64,000 bases of DNA. Source: Solobacterium sp. (GTDB lineage: Bacteria; Bacillota_I; Bacilli_A; Erysipelotrichales; Erysipelotrichaceae). Below, piece after piece: positions 37,727 to 46,736 of the stretch. The notes below the pieces were generated by a model. It was not told where the DNA came from, did no database searches, and saw only the letters and a program-made list of their open reading frames with translations. Positions within the stretch are counted from its first letter, which is position 1. Each line of letters begins with the position of its first letter. Both the position numbers and the translations under genes were made by a program. The stretch is from NCBI GenBank assembly GCA_017510405.1, contig JAFWNG010000040.1, positions 1-64,000 on the forward strand. The letters run 5' to 3'.

Positions 37727-39025
37727 ATGGAAAAGAAAAGATCAAAAGAAGACATAGAGACGAACGATGTTTTCTATGAAGGATTTGACATCAATGAAAA
37801 AGGTGTCCTGATCAGATATACGGGAAGCGGTGCAGAAATCACTATTCCGGATGTTGTAAAGGTCATAGGACCGGGTGTATTCCGCGGATTCAGAGGACTC
37901 AGAACAGTCATCATTCCGGAAGGTGTGAAGGACATACGGGAATATGCCTTTTCTGAGTCGGATATTGAGAAGATCACGCTGCCTTCCACACTGTACAACA
38001 TTAGAAAAGGTGCATTTTCAGGCTGTAAAAAACTGAAGTCCATTACGATACCGGAAAGAGTTGGATGGATCTATGAGCAGACGTTTGAAAACAGCGGGCT
38101 GGAGAAAATAGAACTACCGAATAGAATCATTTATTTGGGTACGAGGGCGTTCGCCGGCTGCAGCCATCTGAAGAAGGTTATTCTTCCCGAAGGAAAATAT
38201 CCGATAATCGATGCGGACGTATTTTTGGGGTGCAGAGGGCTGATAGATGAAAACGGTTTTGTGATCATTCATAACAGGATCTTACATTTTGAACCGGATC
38301 ATGATAATACACCGCTGTATATAACGATTCCCGAATACGTTTCTTCGATCGGGGAAAAAGTATTCAGCCGGTATCCTGTTGTCCATCTCACGATGTCTCT
38401 TAACTGCCCGTCCTGGGAAGTATCTGGAGGGGAGGTCAGGGATATGGAATCCATTATTACAAATGATGGATGTTCGTTATCGTTCACGGATAATAATGGC
38501 AATATTGCCGCAAAGGTGATCCTTGCGGTTGAAGGAGAATATGACTCTGCCCGGGAGGGTTTTATAAGTGCCATACATCCTTATTACAATACCAGTGGGT
38601 ATGACTTTGATGCATATGACTGGGCTTTTCCAATAGTAGAACAGACGCGTAATAAAGCAGTGATATCGCTGGTACGTCTCATGTATCCATATAAATTACC
38701 GGAAATCACGAAAAAGAAGTATGTGTCTTTCCTGAAGGAGAATACTCTGAATGTATGTATTATGATTTTTGAGAAAAAACTGGAAGTTCTGGGCATGGAA
38801 GACGTCGAGATACTGAAAGTGCTGGAAGAGGAAAGAATACTCGAAGAAGCAGTAATTGGGGATCTGATCAAGTATGCAAATCGGTATTCAAGAAATAATT
38901 TTGTAATGGAACTGCTGGATTATCAGAATAAGACATTTTGTCAGAAGGATATATACCGGCCTCTGGAACTGACGGATGATTCATCAGGAGATAATAAGAA
39001 TAGTAAGAAAACGAATACCGATTAA
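37727..39025 (+). CDS. LRR array-type protein, outlying copy
   Basis: 432 residues, no signal peptide. Plan shared with the array: leader INEKGVLIRYTG, about five BspA-type repeats (KVIGPGVF ... SITIPERVGWIYEQTFENS), a conserved joint with IIHNRILHFEPD and LTMSLNCPSWEV, then a beta unit (SLSFTDNNGNIAAKVILAV), then helices ending in ELLDYQNKTFCQKDIY. Closest to the copies at 45462 and 46737 (all share LGMxDxEILKVLEE). Separated from the main array by the TIR-TPR gene. The ribosome binding site is weak (AGAAG). Probably cytosolic. Binding partner unknown. Confidence 0.8.
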   Translation: MEKKRSKEDIETNDVFYEGFDINEKGVLIRYTGSGAEITIPDVVKVIGPGVFRGFRGLRTVIIPEGVKDIREYAFSESDIEKITLPSTLYNIRKGAFSGCKKLKSITIPERVGWIYEQTFENSGLEKIELPNRIIYLGTRAFAGCSHLKKVILPEGKYPIIDADVFLGCRGLIDENGFVIIHNRILHFEPDHDNTPLYITIPEYVSSIGEKVFSRYPVVHLTMSLNCPSWEVSGGEVRDMESIITNDGCSLSFTDNNGNIAAKVILAVEGEYDSAREGFISAIHPYYNTSGYDFDAYDWAFPIVEQTRNKAVISLVRLMYPYKLPEITKKKYVSFLKENTLNVCIMIFEKKLEVLGMEDVEILKVLEEERILEEAVIGDLIKYANRYSRNNFVMELLDYQNKTFCQKDIYRPLELTDDSSGDNKNSKKTNTD

Positions 39026-39150
39026 GTCAGGGAAACGGATTACCTGAAATAAAGGTGTACTGGTTTTATTCCTGTTACATAAAGGATGCTCAATAATACG
39101 AAAAGAAAAACGTGATAATCTAAACGTAAGAAACAGAAAGCAGTTACGAT

Positions 39151-41964
39151 ATGACAGATTACCAGGGCTTAAAATACAAAACACAAGATGATGCGAATCC
39201 TCAGGGAAGACCAAGAGTGTTTTTCTGCTGTCATTCCGAAGACTTTGAACGTATGTTTGAAGCAGTCAAGAAGGAGATTCTGGATATACAGGAGAATGCG
39301 GCCATATGGTATTACGATCCGAAGGAAGGAATACCGGAAGGAGAGAACTTTCTGGCAGACCTGTCGCAGATGCAGCTGTTTGTGATCCCGGTCACTGCGA
39401 AATTCCTGTATGAAGATAATTCTGCCAGGAACGTAGAATTTGCATATGCGGTGGACCACCATATACCGGTATTGCCGCTGATGCAGGAAGCGGGAATGGA
39501 GAGTGACTTCAACAGAATATGTGGAAATCTGCAGTTTCTGGATAAAGCTGCTGCTGAGAAAGATGAGACAGCGATTCCCTACGAAGAGAAATTGAAAAAG
39601 TTCCTGGAATCGGTGCTGGTAGGGGATGAGCTGGCACAGAAGGTACGCAATGCATTTGCTGCATATATTTTCCTGAGCTACAGAAAGAAAGACCGGAAGT
39701 ACGCACAGGACATCATGAAGCGGATCCATAAGAATGATTTCTGCCGGGATATTGCCATCTGGTACGATGAGTTCCTGACACCGGGAGAGAACTTTAATGA
39801 TGCGATTGCCGGTGCAATGGAGAAAAGCAGTGCATTTGCTTTTGTGGTAACGCCGAATCTGCTGGAAAATCCCAACTATGTCATGACCGTGGAATACCCG
39901 GAAGCGAAAAAGACCGGGAAGCCGATTCTGCCGATCCAGGGAAAAGCAGTGAATGCGAAGAAACTGGCTGTTCTCTATGACGGGATCGATGCAGTCATTA
40001 CGGAGAAAGAGCTTCCTGCAAAACTCAGACATGCTGTGGGTGAGTTTGCGGCCGGAGAAAACAATACCGATCCTGTACATGAGTATCTGATCGGGCTGGC
40101 ATATCTGTCCGGAATCGATATGGAAGTGGATCACGAAAGAGCACTGACGCTGATCAGCGGTGCTGCAGAGAAAGGACTGCCGGTCGCATATCAGAAACTG
40201 GTATCCATGTACCGCACCGGTGAAGGTGTTGAGCGCAATTATGAGAAAGCAATCGAACTGCAGAAGAAATATGCGGCTTTGCTGGTGAAACGATACAATG
40301 CTTCACACGGTCCGATCGATCTGTTATTAGTCGTTCGCGCATACTGGAGTCTTGGTGACTTTCTAAAGGAAAAAGGAAAGACCGGGGAAGCAAAACAATC
40401 CTACGAAACAATGCTGCAGTATGCAAAGAAAATGGACGGAGAATACAGGAAATACTATACCCGTATGTGCAGTAACCTTCTCGGCGGTGTCAGTCATGAT
40501 GAAGGCAGTCTTTCCGAGACGCGCAAATGGTATAAGAAAAACCTGAATGAGGCACTGAAGAACGTTAAGAAAAAACGTACGGATCAATCCCTCATGGAGC
40601 TCTCCAGCAGTTATTACAATCTTGGCTATCTCAGTCAGAATGAAAAAGATCTGAAACGGGCAAGAGAGTATTATATGAAGGCTCTTGAGATTCGGGAAAA
40701 ACTGGGGGAAAAGGATCCGACAGCGGATGCACGCTATGCTCTCATGGAAACCTACAGTAATCTGGGTGAGATCAGCAGGATGGAAGGAAAACTATCCGAG
40801 CAGAAAGAATGGCATGCCAAAGCAATGGAGATCTCCTTAAAACTGATCGAAGGATCGAATTCTCCGAAATATCGCCGTGCTCTGTGCATTAACTATGGCA
40901 AAATGGCAGACATCTGCGAGCAGGAAGGGGATCTGACGGGTGCCATCGACTGGTATAAGAAATCAATGGTGATCTGCGAGAAGCTTGTCGAAGAAACCGG
41001 TGTTTTCGAAGACCGGAGCCATCTCGCTACTTCGTATTCCCAGATCGGGACATTATGCCATACCAGGGGACAGTTCCCGGAAGCGGATACCTGGCTGAAG
41101 AAGGAACTGGCCATTCGAAAGAAACTGGCGGAAGAAACGAATTCCATCGAATCCCAGGGGAAACTGGCTTCTGTATACAAGGATCTTGGAAGTCTGCGGC
41201 TGAGCCAGACAAACTATAAAGACGCAAGAGCATGGTTTACCAGATGTCTGGAGATCCGCGAAAAACTGGCAGAAGAATCAGATGCTTTTGATACGCGGTA
41301 TGCTGTTGCCAGTGCATATGAAAAACTTGCATTGGTCAGCTCCAGTGAAAAGAACTATTCTGAAGCCAGATCCTGGTTTACGAAATCTTTGGAACTTCGG
41401 GAAAAACTCTCGAAAGGGAAGAACTCTGTAAATATTCTGCACGATCTGTCCCAGAATTACAGTGAAATGGGAGATCTCTGTGTTAAAGAAAAGAATTACG
41501 ATGAAGCGAAGCAGTGGTATCAAAGAACATTGGATATGTTGACCGAGCTGACAGAACGGACAAGCGAACCGCAGATCCGGCGTGATCTTTCACGCGCCTG
41601 CCAGCATCTTGGTGATGTCAGTAAAGCACAGGGAGATCTTGTCGAAGCGGAGAAATACTACCGGAGGGGACTGAAGATCGCCCGTAAACTGGCTTCGAAT
41701 ACGGAGTCTTATACCATACTATACTGCCTGTCGGATGCTCTGTATCGAATCGGTACGCTGAAAACTGTTCCGGAATCCGAGTGTGCGGAGTATATGAAGG
41801 AATACATAGAGGTCAATTATTCTATTTATGTGCAGACCGGGAATAAAGATTACTTCAAAACGATTACGACTGCTCCGCTGCAGTTCAACATCGGAAAGGC
41901 AAATAAACCCGGCCTGATCAAACATTTACTGAAAATAGCAATGAAAGGGCTCAAGGGAAACTGA
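39151..41964 (+). CDS. Tandem-TIR protein with Sel1/TPR repeats
   Basis: 937 residues. TIR 1 (about 13-120): RVFFCCHSEDFERMF, IWYYDPKEGIPEGENF, SARNVEFAYAV. TIR 2 (about 168-290): YIFLSYRKKDRKYAQD, IWYDEFLTPGENF, NYVMTVEYPEA. Both keep a Glu in the helix that carries the NADase catalytic residue. Sel1-like units follow (AYLSGIDMEVDHERALTL, AEKGLPVAYQKLVSMYRTGEG-like), then a long TPR array of about ten units (NEKDLKRAREYYMKALEIRE and similar). TPRs normally bind proteins. Inference: a TIR effector activated through TPR contacts. It lies inside the LRR gene cluster, a combination recalling eukaryotic TIR/LRR immunity but with the domains on separate proteins. Start context is weak (AGAAAG). 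Confidence 0.85.
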   Translation: MTDYQGLKYKTQDDANPQGRPRVFFCCHSEDFERMFEAVKKEILDIQENAAIWYYDPKEGIPEGENFLADLSQMQLFVIPVTAKFLYEDNSARNVEFAYAVDHHIPVLPLMQEAGMESDFNRICGNLQFLDKAAAEKDETAIPYEEKLKKFLESVLVGDELAQKVRNAFAAYIFLSYRKKDRKYAQDIMKRIHKNDFCRDIAIWYDEFLTPGENFNDAIAGAMEKSSAFAFVVTPNLLENPNYVMTVEYPEAKKTGKPILPIQGKAVNAKKLAVLYDGIDAVITEKELPAKLRHAVGEFAAGENNTDPVHEYLIGLAYLSGIDMEVDHERALTLISGAAEKGLPVAYQKLVSMYRTGEGVERNYEKAIELQKKYAALLVKRYNASHGPIDLLLVVRAYWSLGDFLKEKGKTGEAKQSYETMLQYAKKMDGEYRKYYTRMCSNLLGGVSHDEGSLSETRKWYKKNLNEALKNVKKKRTDQSLMELSSSYYNLGYLSQNEKDLKRAREYYMKALEIREKLGEKDPTADARYALMETYSNLGEISRMEGKLSEQKEWHAKAMEISLKLIEGSNSPKYRRALCINYGKMADICEQEGDLTGAIDWYKKSMVICEKLVEETGVFEDRSHLATSYSQIGTLCHTRGQFPEADTWLKKELAIRKKLAEETNSIESQGKLASVYKDLGSLRLSQTNYKDARAWFTRCLEIREKLAEESDAFDTRYAVASAYEKLALVSSSEKNYSEARSWFTKSLELREKLSKGKNSVNILHDLSQNYSEMGDLCVKEKNYDEAKQWYQRTLDMLTELTERTSEPQIRRDLSRACQHLGDVSKAQGDLVEAEKYYRRGLKIARKLASNTESYTILYCLSDALYRIGTLKTVPESECAEYMKEYIEVNYSIYVQTGNKDYFKTITTAPLQFNIGKANKPGLIKHLLKIAMKGLKGN

Positions 41965-41990
41965 CAGGTCATTCTGTCAGGATCGTCATT

Positions 41991-42023
41991 AGCGGCAGTC
42001 TGGTCTGGAAGACTGCTGCTTTT
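41991..42023 (+). terminator. Terminator after the tandem-TIR gene
   Basis: AGCGGCAGTCT pairs with AGACTGCTGCT (one G-T pair, 8-nt loop) and is followed by TTTT. It separates the TIR transcript from the LRR array. Confidence 0.75.
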
Positions 42024-42032
42024 ATCCCCGTG

Positions 42033-42061
42033 TTCAAAGAAACCGTGCGAATCGATATAAT
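42033..42061 (+). promoter_or_regulatory. Promoter of the LRR array
   Basis: -35 TTCAAA (42033-42038), 17-nt spacer, -10 TATAAT (42056-42061): the best promoter in the right half of the window, just after a terminator and 53 nt before the first LRR gene. It may drive the whole run to the terminator at 53.1 kb. Confidence 0.7.
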
Positions 42062-42114
42062 GATTACAAAACACGGGATGAATTGACAGGACGCATCCGC
42101 AGAGGAGAACCGGA

Positions 42115-42903
42115 ATGAACGCACAGGACTTCGTCATTGAAAACAATGTATTAACAGCATATACAGGGACTGCCTCGGTCGTGACGGTACCGGATGGCGT
42201 CACTGCTATCGGTGAGAAAGCATTCTTTATGAACAGGGATATAAGGCATGTTGTACTGCCGGAAAGCGTCACGGAGATCGGGTGCCTGGCATTTGCCAAT
42301 GACAGCCATCTGCAGGGAGTGAAGCTGCCTGCCGGTCTGAAAAAGATCGATACAGAAGCGTTCGCAAGAGCCAGGATCCTGTGGGATATTCCGATTCCGG
42401 ATGGAGTCACTGAGATCGGTACCGGTGCGTTTCAGGGATGTGAAAACCTGACAGAGATATCGATTCCGGAGAGTGCTGTTGAGTGCGGGTCGTGGATGTT
42501 TTCCGGCTGTGTAAATATACAGAGCGCAGGACCGCTGGGAGGACCGTATGATCTTACGTTCCCATGGAAGGGAAAACTTCCGGATCACGCCTTTTCCGGT
42601 CTGTCCGGAATGCGGGAGATCGTATTGCCGGAAGAGTTGAAAAGCATTCCGAAGTACGCATTCTATGATTGTTCCGCATTAACGCATATCCGGATCCCTG
42701 ACGGTGTGGAAGAGATCCGGGACGGTGCGTTTTTCGGCTGTGTCGGTCTGAAAGAGATCATCCTGCCTGCTAGTGTAAAAATCATTTATCCAAAGGCATT
42801 CCGGTACTGTTATGATCTGGAGAAGGTGATCATTCCCAAAGATACGTATGTCTGCGAGGATGCGTTCAAAGGATGCAGGAAACTGGAAATAACGAATCTG
42901 TAA
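42115..42903 (+). CDS. LRR-only protein heading the array
   Basis: 262 residues, only leader and BspA-type repeats (FVIENNVLTAYTG, then VTVPDGVTAIGEKAFFMN through IRIPDGVEEIRDGAFFGC). The repeats are more regular than in the array proteins and continue to the C-terminus; the C-terminal beta/helical module of the neighbours is missing. Strong RBS (GAGGAGAACCGG). First gene after the promoter, 24 nt before the next. Could be a decoy, regulator or ancestral form. Confidence 0.85.
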   Translation: MNAQDFVIENNVLTAYTGTASVVTVPDGVTAIGEKAFFMNRDIRHVVLPESVTEIGCLAFANDSHLQGVKLPAGLKKIDTEAFARARILWDIPIPDGVTEIGTGAFQGCENLTEISIPESAVECGSWMFSGCVNIQSAGPLGGPYDLTFPWKGKLPDHAFSGLSGMREIVLPEELKSIPKYAFYDCSALTHIRIPDGVEEIRDGAFFGCVGLKEIILPASVKIIYPKAFRYCYDLEKVIIPKDTYVCEDAFKGCRKLEITNL

Positions 42904-42927
42904 GCGGAAATAACAGATCAGAATACT

Positions 42928-44175
42928 ATGACAGACAATAATGAATTTGTAATCAATGAGGATGGTATTCTCATAAACTATACCGGGAATGATACGGAGA
43001 TCGTTGTACCGGACGGTGTTAAGATCATTGGATCTGCTCCATTCTCCGCTATGAAGGGGTATCAGGCTGTTGAGAAACTGATTATCCCGGAAGGCGTGAC
43101 GGAAATACAGGCGAATGCTCTCAGTTATTCAAACATCAGAGAGATCGTTCTTCCTTCGACATTGAAGATCATAGGGGACTATGCTTTTGCAAACTGCAAG
43201 AATCTGAAGTCTGTTACGATCCCGGAGGGAGTTACAGAGATCAGAAAGTCGGTTTTTGAGAACAGCGGTCTGGAAGAAATACATCTTCCCGGAAGTCTGA
43301 CCGTAATCGCTGACGATGCTTTTTGTGACTGCAGTGATCTGAAGAAGTTTGATATTCCTCGAATTGATTCCCTTGAAATCGGCAGAAATGCGTTTCTGGG
43401 ATGTAAAGGGCTGTGCGATGAATACGGTCGTATGATTCTTTACAACAGACTCTGCTGCTTCAATGCGAACTGGAAAGAGAATGATATCTATGTGGAACTG
43501 CCGGATCATGTCACTGCTGTAGAAGACGGGGTGTTTGGCACAAGTACATTCTTTCACCGGTTCCATATCACTATGTCACTGAATTGTCCGTCCTGGCGTG
43601 TAAGGGAAGCAGAAGAACCGGAAGAATACCCGGCTTCCATCATTAAGGATCATCTGTCTACGCTGTCGTTCCGAAACAGGGACGGCAGGATCGTGGCCAG
43701 AGTGATGCTTGCGACAATAACCGAAAGTGAACCTGTCCGAAAGGACTGTATTCGTTCGATTCGGTGCCTTCCGTCTGGTGGTTTTGATTTTGCGGCATAT
43801 GACAGTATGTTTTCAAGACTGGAAGATGAAGACAACAAAACAATGATGGCACTGGACCGCCTCCGGTATCCTTACGGATTATCGGAAGAGAGGAAGGAGG
43901 CATATACTTCCTATCTGAAAAAGAACAGTTATGTCATATACAGGCGATTCAAAGCGAATGAATCACCGGCGTATGAAATGAACTTCCGGCAGGTATTTGA
44001 ACTGCTTCTGAAATGGAAAGCGCTGAATGCCGAAGTTGTCCCGGAGCTGATCAAATACGCGCAGGAAAAGGAAGAACATGGTTTTTTAATGGAACTGCTG
44101 GACTACCAGCATAATGAATCCGGCAGGACAGATGTATATCAGACGATGATGCTGAAGGATGAGGATGACAGTTAG
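42928..44175 (+). CDS. LRR array protein 1 of 13
   Basis: 415 residues. Repeats about 20-145 (VVPDGVKIIGSAPFSAMKGY start), joint MILYNRLCCFNAN and ITMSLNCPSWRV, beta unit LSFRNRDGRIVARVMLA, helical end ELLDYQHNESGRTDVY. The helical part is longer and more divergent than in the other copies (RRFKANESPAYEMNFRQVF). The start has no good Shine-Dalgarno, suggesting translation depends on the gene before it. No Cys/His metal motif or enzyme signature. Confidence 0.8.
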   Translation: MTDNNEFVINEDGILINYTGNDTEIVVPDGVKIIGSAPFSAMKGYQAVEKLIIPEGVTEIQANALSYSNIREIVLPSTLKIIGDYAFANCKNLKSVTIPEGVTEIRKSVFENSGLEEIHLPGSLTVIADDAFCDCSDLKKFDIPRIDSLEIGRNAFLGCKGLCDEYGRMILYNRLCCFNANWKENDIYVELPDHVTAVEDGVFGTSTFFHRFHITMSLNCPSWRVREAEEPEEYPASIIKDHLSTLSFRNRDGRIVARVMLATITESEPVRKDCIRSIRCLPSGGFDFAAYDSMFSRLEDEDNKTMMALDRLRYPYGLSEERKEAYTSYLKKNSYVIYRRFKANESPAYEMNFRQVFELLLKWKALNAEVVPELIKYAQEKEEHGFLMELLDYQHNESGRTDVYQTMMLKDEDDS

Positions 44176-44183
44176 GATCAGAT

Positions 44184-45437
44184 ATGGATAGAAATACAGA
44201 AAACGTCTTTCAGATCGATGAGAACGGTGTTCTCACCAGATATACAGGACAGGATACAGAGATCGTACTGCCGGACACTGCGAAGGTCATCGGCAGAAGG
44301 GCATTCTGCCGGGTAAGCGGATACGGAGCGGTGCAGAAGATGATCGTTCCGGAAGGCGTAACGGAAATACAGGAGTATGCGTTTGATTTCTCGGGTATAC
44401 GGGAGATCGTGCTTCCTTCTACACTGCGGAAAATCGGAAGGAATGCTTTTTCAAACTGCAGGAAACTGAGAACCGTTGCGATACCGGAGGGAGTAACAGA
44501 GATCGCTGACTTTGCGTTCCAGTACAGTGATCTGGAAGAGATCGTTCTTCCGGAGAGTCTGAAGGAGATCGGCAGAGGAGCATTTTTATTCTGCAAAAAG
44601 CTGAAGAAAGTCGATCTGCCGCAGTCAGAGTCTCTTCATATAGGAAACAGTGCATTTCTGGGATGTTACGGACTGGCCGATGGATCCGGTTTTGTGATCG
44701 TTCAGAACAGGATCTATGATTACTGTCCAGATCACGAAGAGGAAATACCGGAGATATTGATACCGGATGATGTCATTGCTGTGGATGAGGATGTATTCAC
44801 GGATTTTGAGTATATCGATATTAATATGCCCGTAAACTGTCCTTACTGGCCGGTCACAGAGAAATCCGAGAATCACAGGGGACCAAGATCGATCGTAATC
44901 AATTCAGACAGCACATTGTTATTCCGGAACACAGAGGGAAAGATCATTGCAAAAGCAGTGCTTGCGACATATTTTGAGAGAGCCCCTGTGATCGACGCGT
45001 TTATTCTTTCCATGCGGCGCAAAGAGACCGGCGTCTTTGATTTTGAAGCATATGACAGTATGTTTGCCAGACTGGACAATGAATACAACAAAGCACAGAT
45101 GGCACTGGCACGCCTTCAGTATCCGTATGAATTAACACCGGCGATGGAAGAAACGTACACTGCCTGTCTGCGGAAAAACTGCGCTGAGACATGTACGCTG
45201 CTGATCGATATGAACGACATGGCAGCGCTGAGAGTACTGGAAAACAGGAAGATCATACGCGGGGAAGTGATCCCGAAACTGCTCAAATATGCCCGGGAAA
45301 AGGAAAAATATGAATTTATAATAGAATTGATGAACTACCAGGAAAGAGAGTTCGGAAAGAAAGATGTATATCAGACCCTGCAGCTTGCGGAAAGTGACAG
45401 CGGGGAGGATAGTCCGGAAGGTTCAGATACGGAATAA
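44184..45437 (+). CDS. LRR array protein 2 of 13
   Basis: 417 residues, 8 nt after the previous stop with AGGA at 7 nt. Leader IDENGVLTRYTGQDTEIVLP. Joint FVIVQNRIYDYCPDHEEE, then INMPVNCPYWPV. Beta unit LLFRNTEGKIIAKAVLA. Acidic tail with SGEDSPEGSDTE. The leader text DENGVLTxYTGxDTEI is shared with the copies at 55869 and 57139, so these may stem from one parent or have exchanged sequence. Confidence 0.8.
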   Translation: MDRNTENVFQIDENGVLTRYTGQDTEIVLPDTAKVIGRRAFCRVSGYGAVQKMIVPEGVTEIQEYAFDFSGIREIVLPSTLRKIGRNAFSNCRKLRTVAIPEGVTEIADFAFQYSDLEEIVLPESLKEIGRGAFLFCKKLKKVDLPQSESLHIGNSAFLGCYGLADGSGFVIVQNRIYDYCPDHEEEIPEILIPDDVIAVDEDVFTDFEYIDINMPVNCPYWPVTEKSENHRGPRSIVINSDSTLLFRNTEGKIIAKAVLATYFERAPVIDAFILSMRRKETGVFDFEAYDSMFARLDNEYNKAQMALARLQYPYELTPAMEETYTACLRKNCAETCTLLIDMNDMAALRVLENRKIIRGEVIPKLLKYAREKEKYEFIIELMNYQEREFGKKDVYQTLQLAESDSGEDSPEGSDTE

Positions 45438-45461
45438 GAACAGATCATATATTGGAGTTAT

Positions 45462-46715
45462 ATGGCAAAAAAAGACACAGGGAATACAGAATATTTCTAT
45501 GAGGATTTTGACATAGACGGAAAAGGCGTACTTACTGCGTATACCGGAAACAATATGAAGATCACAGTGCCGGAAGTCGTAAAGGTCATAGGACCGCAGG
45601 TGTTTTACAGATACTATGGATACAACACAAGGACAAAGATCATCCTTCCGGAAGGTTTAAAAGAAATACAGGAGTACGCTTTTGCTGAATCGGATATTGA
45701 GAAGATCACGCTTCCTTCCACACTGAAGATCATTGGAAAAGGAGCTTTTTCAGGCTGTACAAAACTGAGTTCCATTACGATACCGGACGGAGTCAGAAGG
45801 ATCGAAGAGAAAGCGTTTGAGGAGTGCGGTCTGGAGGAGGTCGATCTTTCACGACAGCTGAAGTTTATCGGCAAGAAGGCGTTTTCCTACTGCATCTATC
45901 TGAAGAAGGTCAATCTTCCCGAAGGAAACCATCCGAAGATCGGGACAGAGGCATTTGCCGGCTGTAAAGAGCTGATCGATGAAGACGGATTTGTGATCAT
46001 TCATAACAAGATCGTGTATTTCGGAAAAGAGCAGGTGGAATCTCCGCTCTATGTAACGATTCCGGATCATGTGACTGCAATAGAAGAAAAAATATTCAGC
46101 AGGTATCCGGTCGTACATCTCACGATGTCTCTGGACTGTCCGTCCTGGCCTGTATATGAAGAGGATTACTGGACCACGGAATCCATTATTACAAATGACG
46201 GATGCACGATATCGTTCCGTGACGCAGACGGAAAGACGGCCGCAAAGGTGATCCTTGCAATAAAAGATGAAAGCTGGCAGGAAACTGCCGTCATTGCGTC
46301 TGTACGTTGCAAACAGACCGGCGGATTTGACTTTGACGAATATGACAGGGCTTTTTCGAAACTGGAAAAGCCGCGCAATAAAACAGCGATGGCACTGATC
46401 CGTCTCCTGTATCCATATGAATTATCGGACACTGCAAAAGAGAGATATGTTTCGTATCTGCAGGGGAATATCCTGGATGTCCTCACTGTGATCTTCGATG
46501 CGGAACAGTCGATCCTCGGCATGGAAGACATGGAGATACTGAAAGTACTGGAAAAAGAAACCATACTCGAAGAAGACGTGATACCGGATCTGATCGAATA
46601 TGCACAGATCGAATCGAGAAATGATTTCGCACTGGAACTGCTGGAATACCGGAATAAGAAATTTGGCGTTAAGAATGTATTAGAGGATCTGCAGCTTTCA
46701 GAGGACGAAGAGTAA
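45462..46715 (+). CDS. LRR array protein 3 of 13
   Basis: 417 residues, GGAG 6 nt before the ATG. Starts with a Lys-rich stretch and YFYEDFDIDGKGVLTAYTG, and carries KVIGPQVF, FSRYPVVHLTMSLDCPSWPV and ILGMEDMEILKVLEKE. These mark it as sister of the copies at 37727 and 46737, although the first lies 7 kb away across the TIR gene. Ends LELLEYRNKKFGVKNVLEDL. Confidence 0.8.
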   Translation: MAKKDTGNTEYFYEDFDIDGKGVLTAYTGNNMKITVPEVVKVIGPQVFYRYYGYNTRTKIILPEGLKEIQEYAFAESDIEKITLPSTLKIIGKGAFSGCTKLSSITIPDGVRRIEEKAFEECGLEEVDLSRQLKFIGKKAFSYCIYLKKVNLPEGNHPKIGTEAFAGCKELIDEDGFVIIHNKIVYFGKEQVESPLYVTIPDHVTAIEEKIFSRYPVVHLTMSLDCPSWPVYEEDYWTTESIITNDGCTISFRDADGKTAAKVILAIKDESWQETAVIASVRCKQTGGFDFDEYDRAFSKLEKPRNKTAMALIRLLYPYELSDTAKERYVSYLQGNILDVLTVIFDAEQSILGMEDMEILKVLEKETILEEDVIPDLIEYAQIESRNDFALELLEYRNKKFGVKNVLEDLQLSEDEE

Positions 46716-46736
46716 CGAAGTATATTCAGAGATCGT

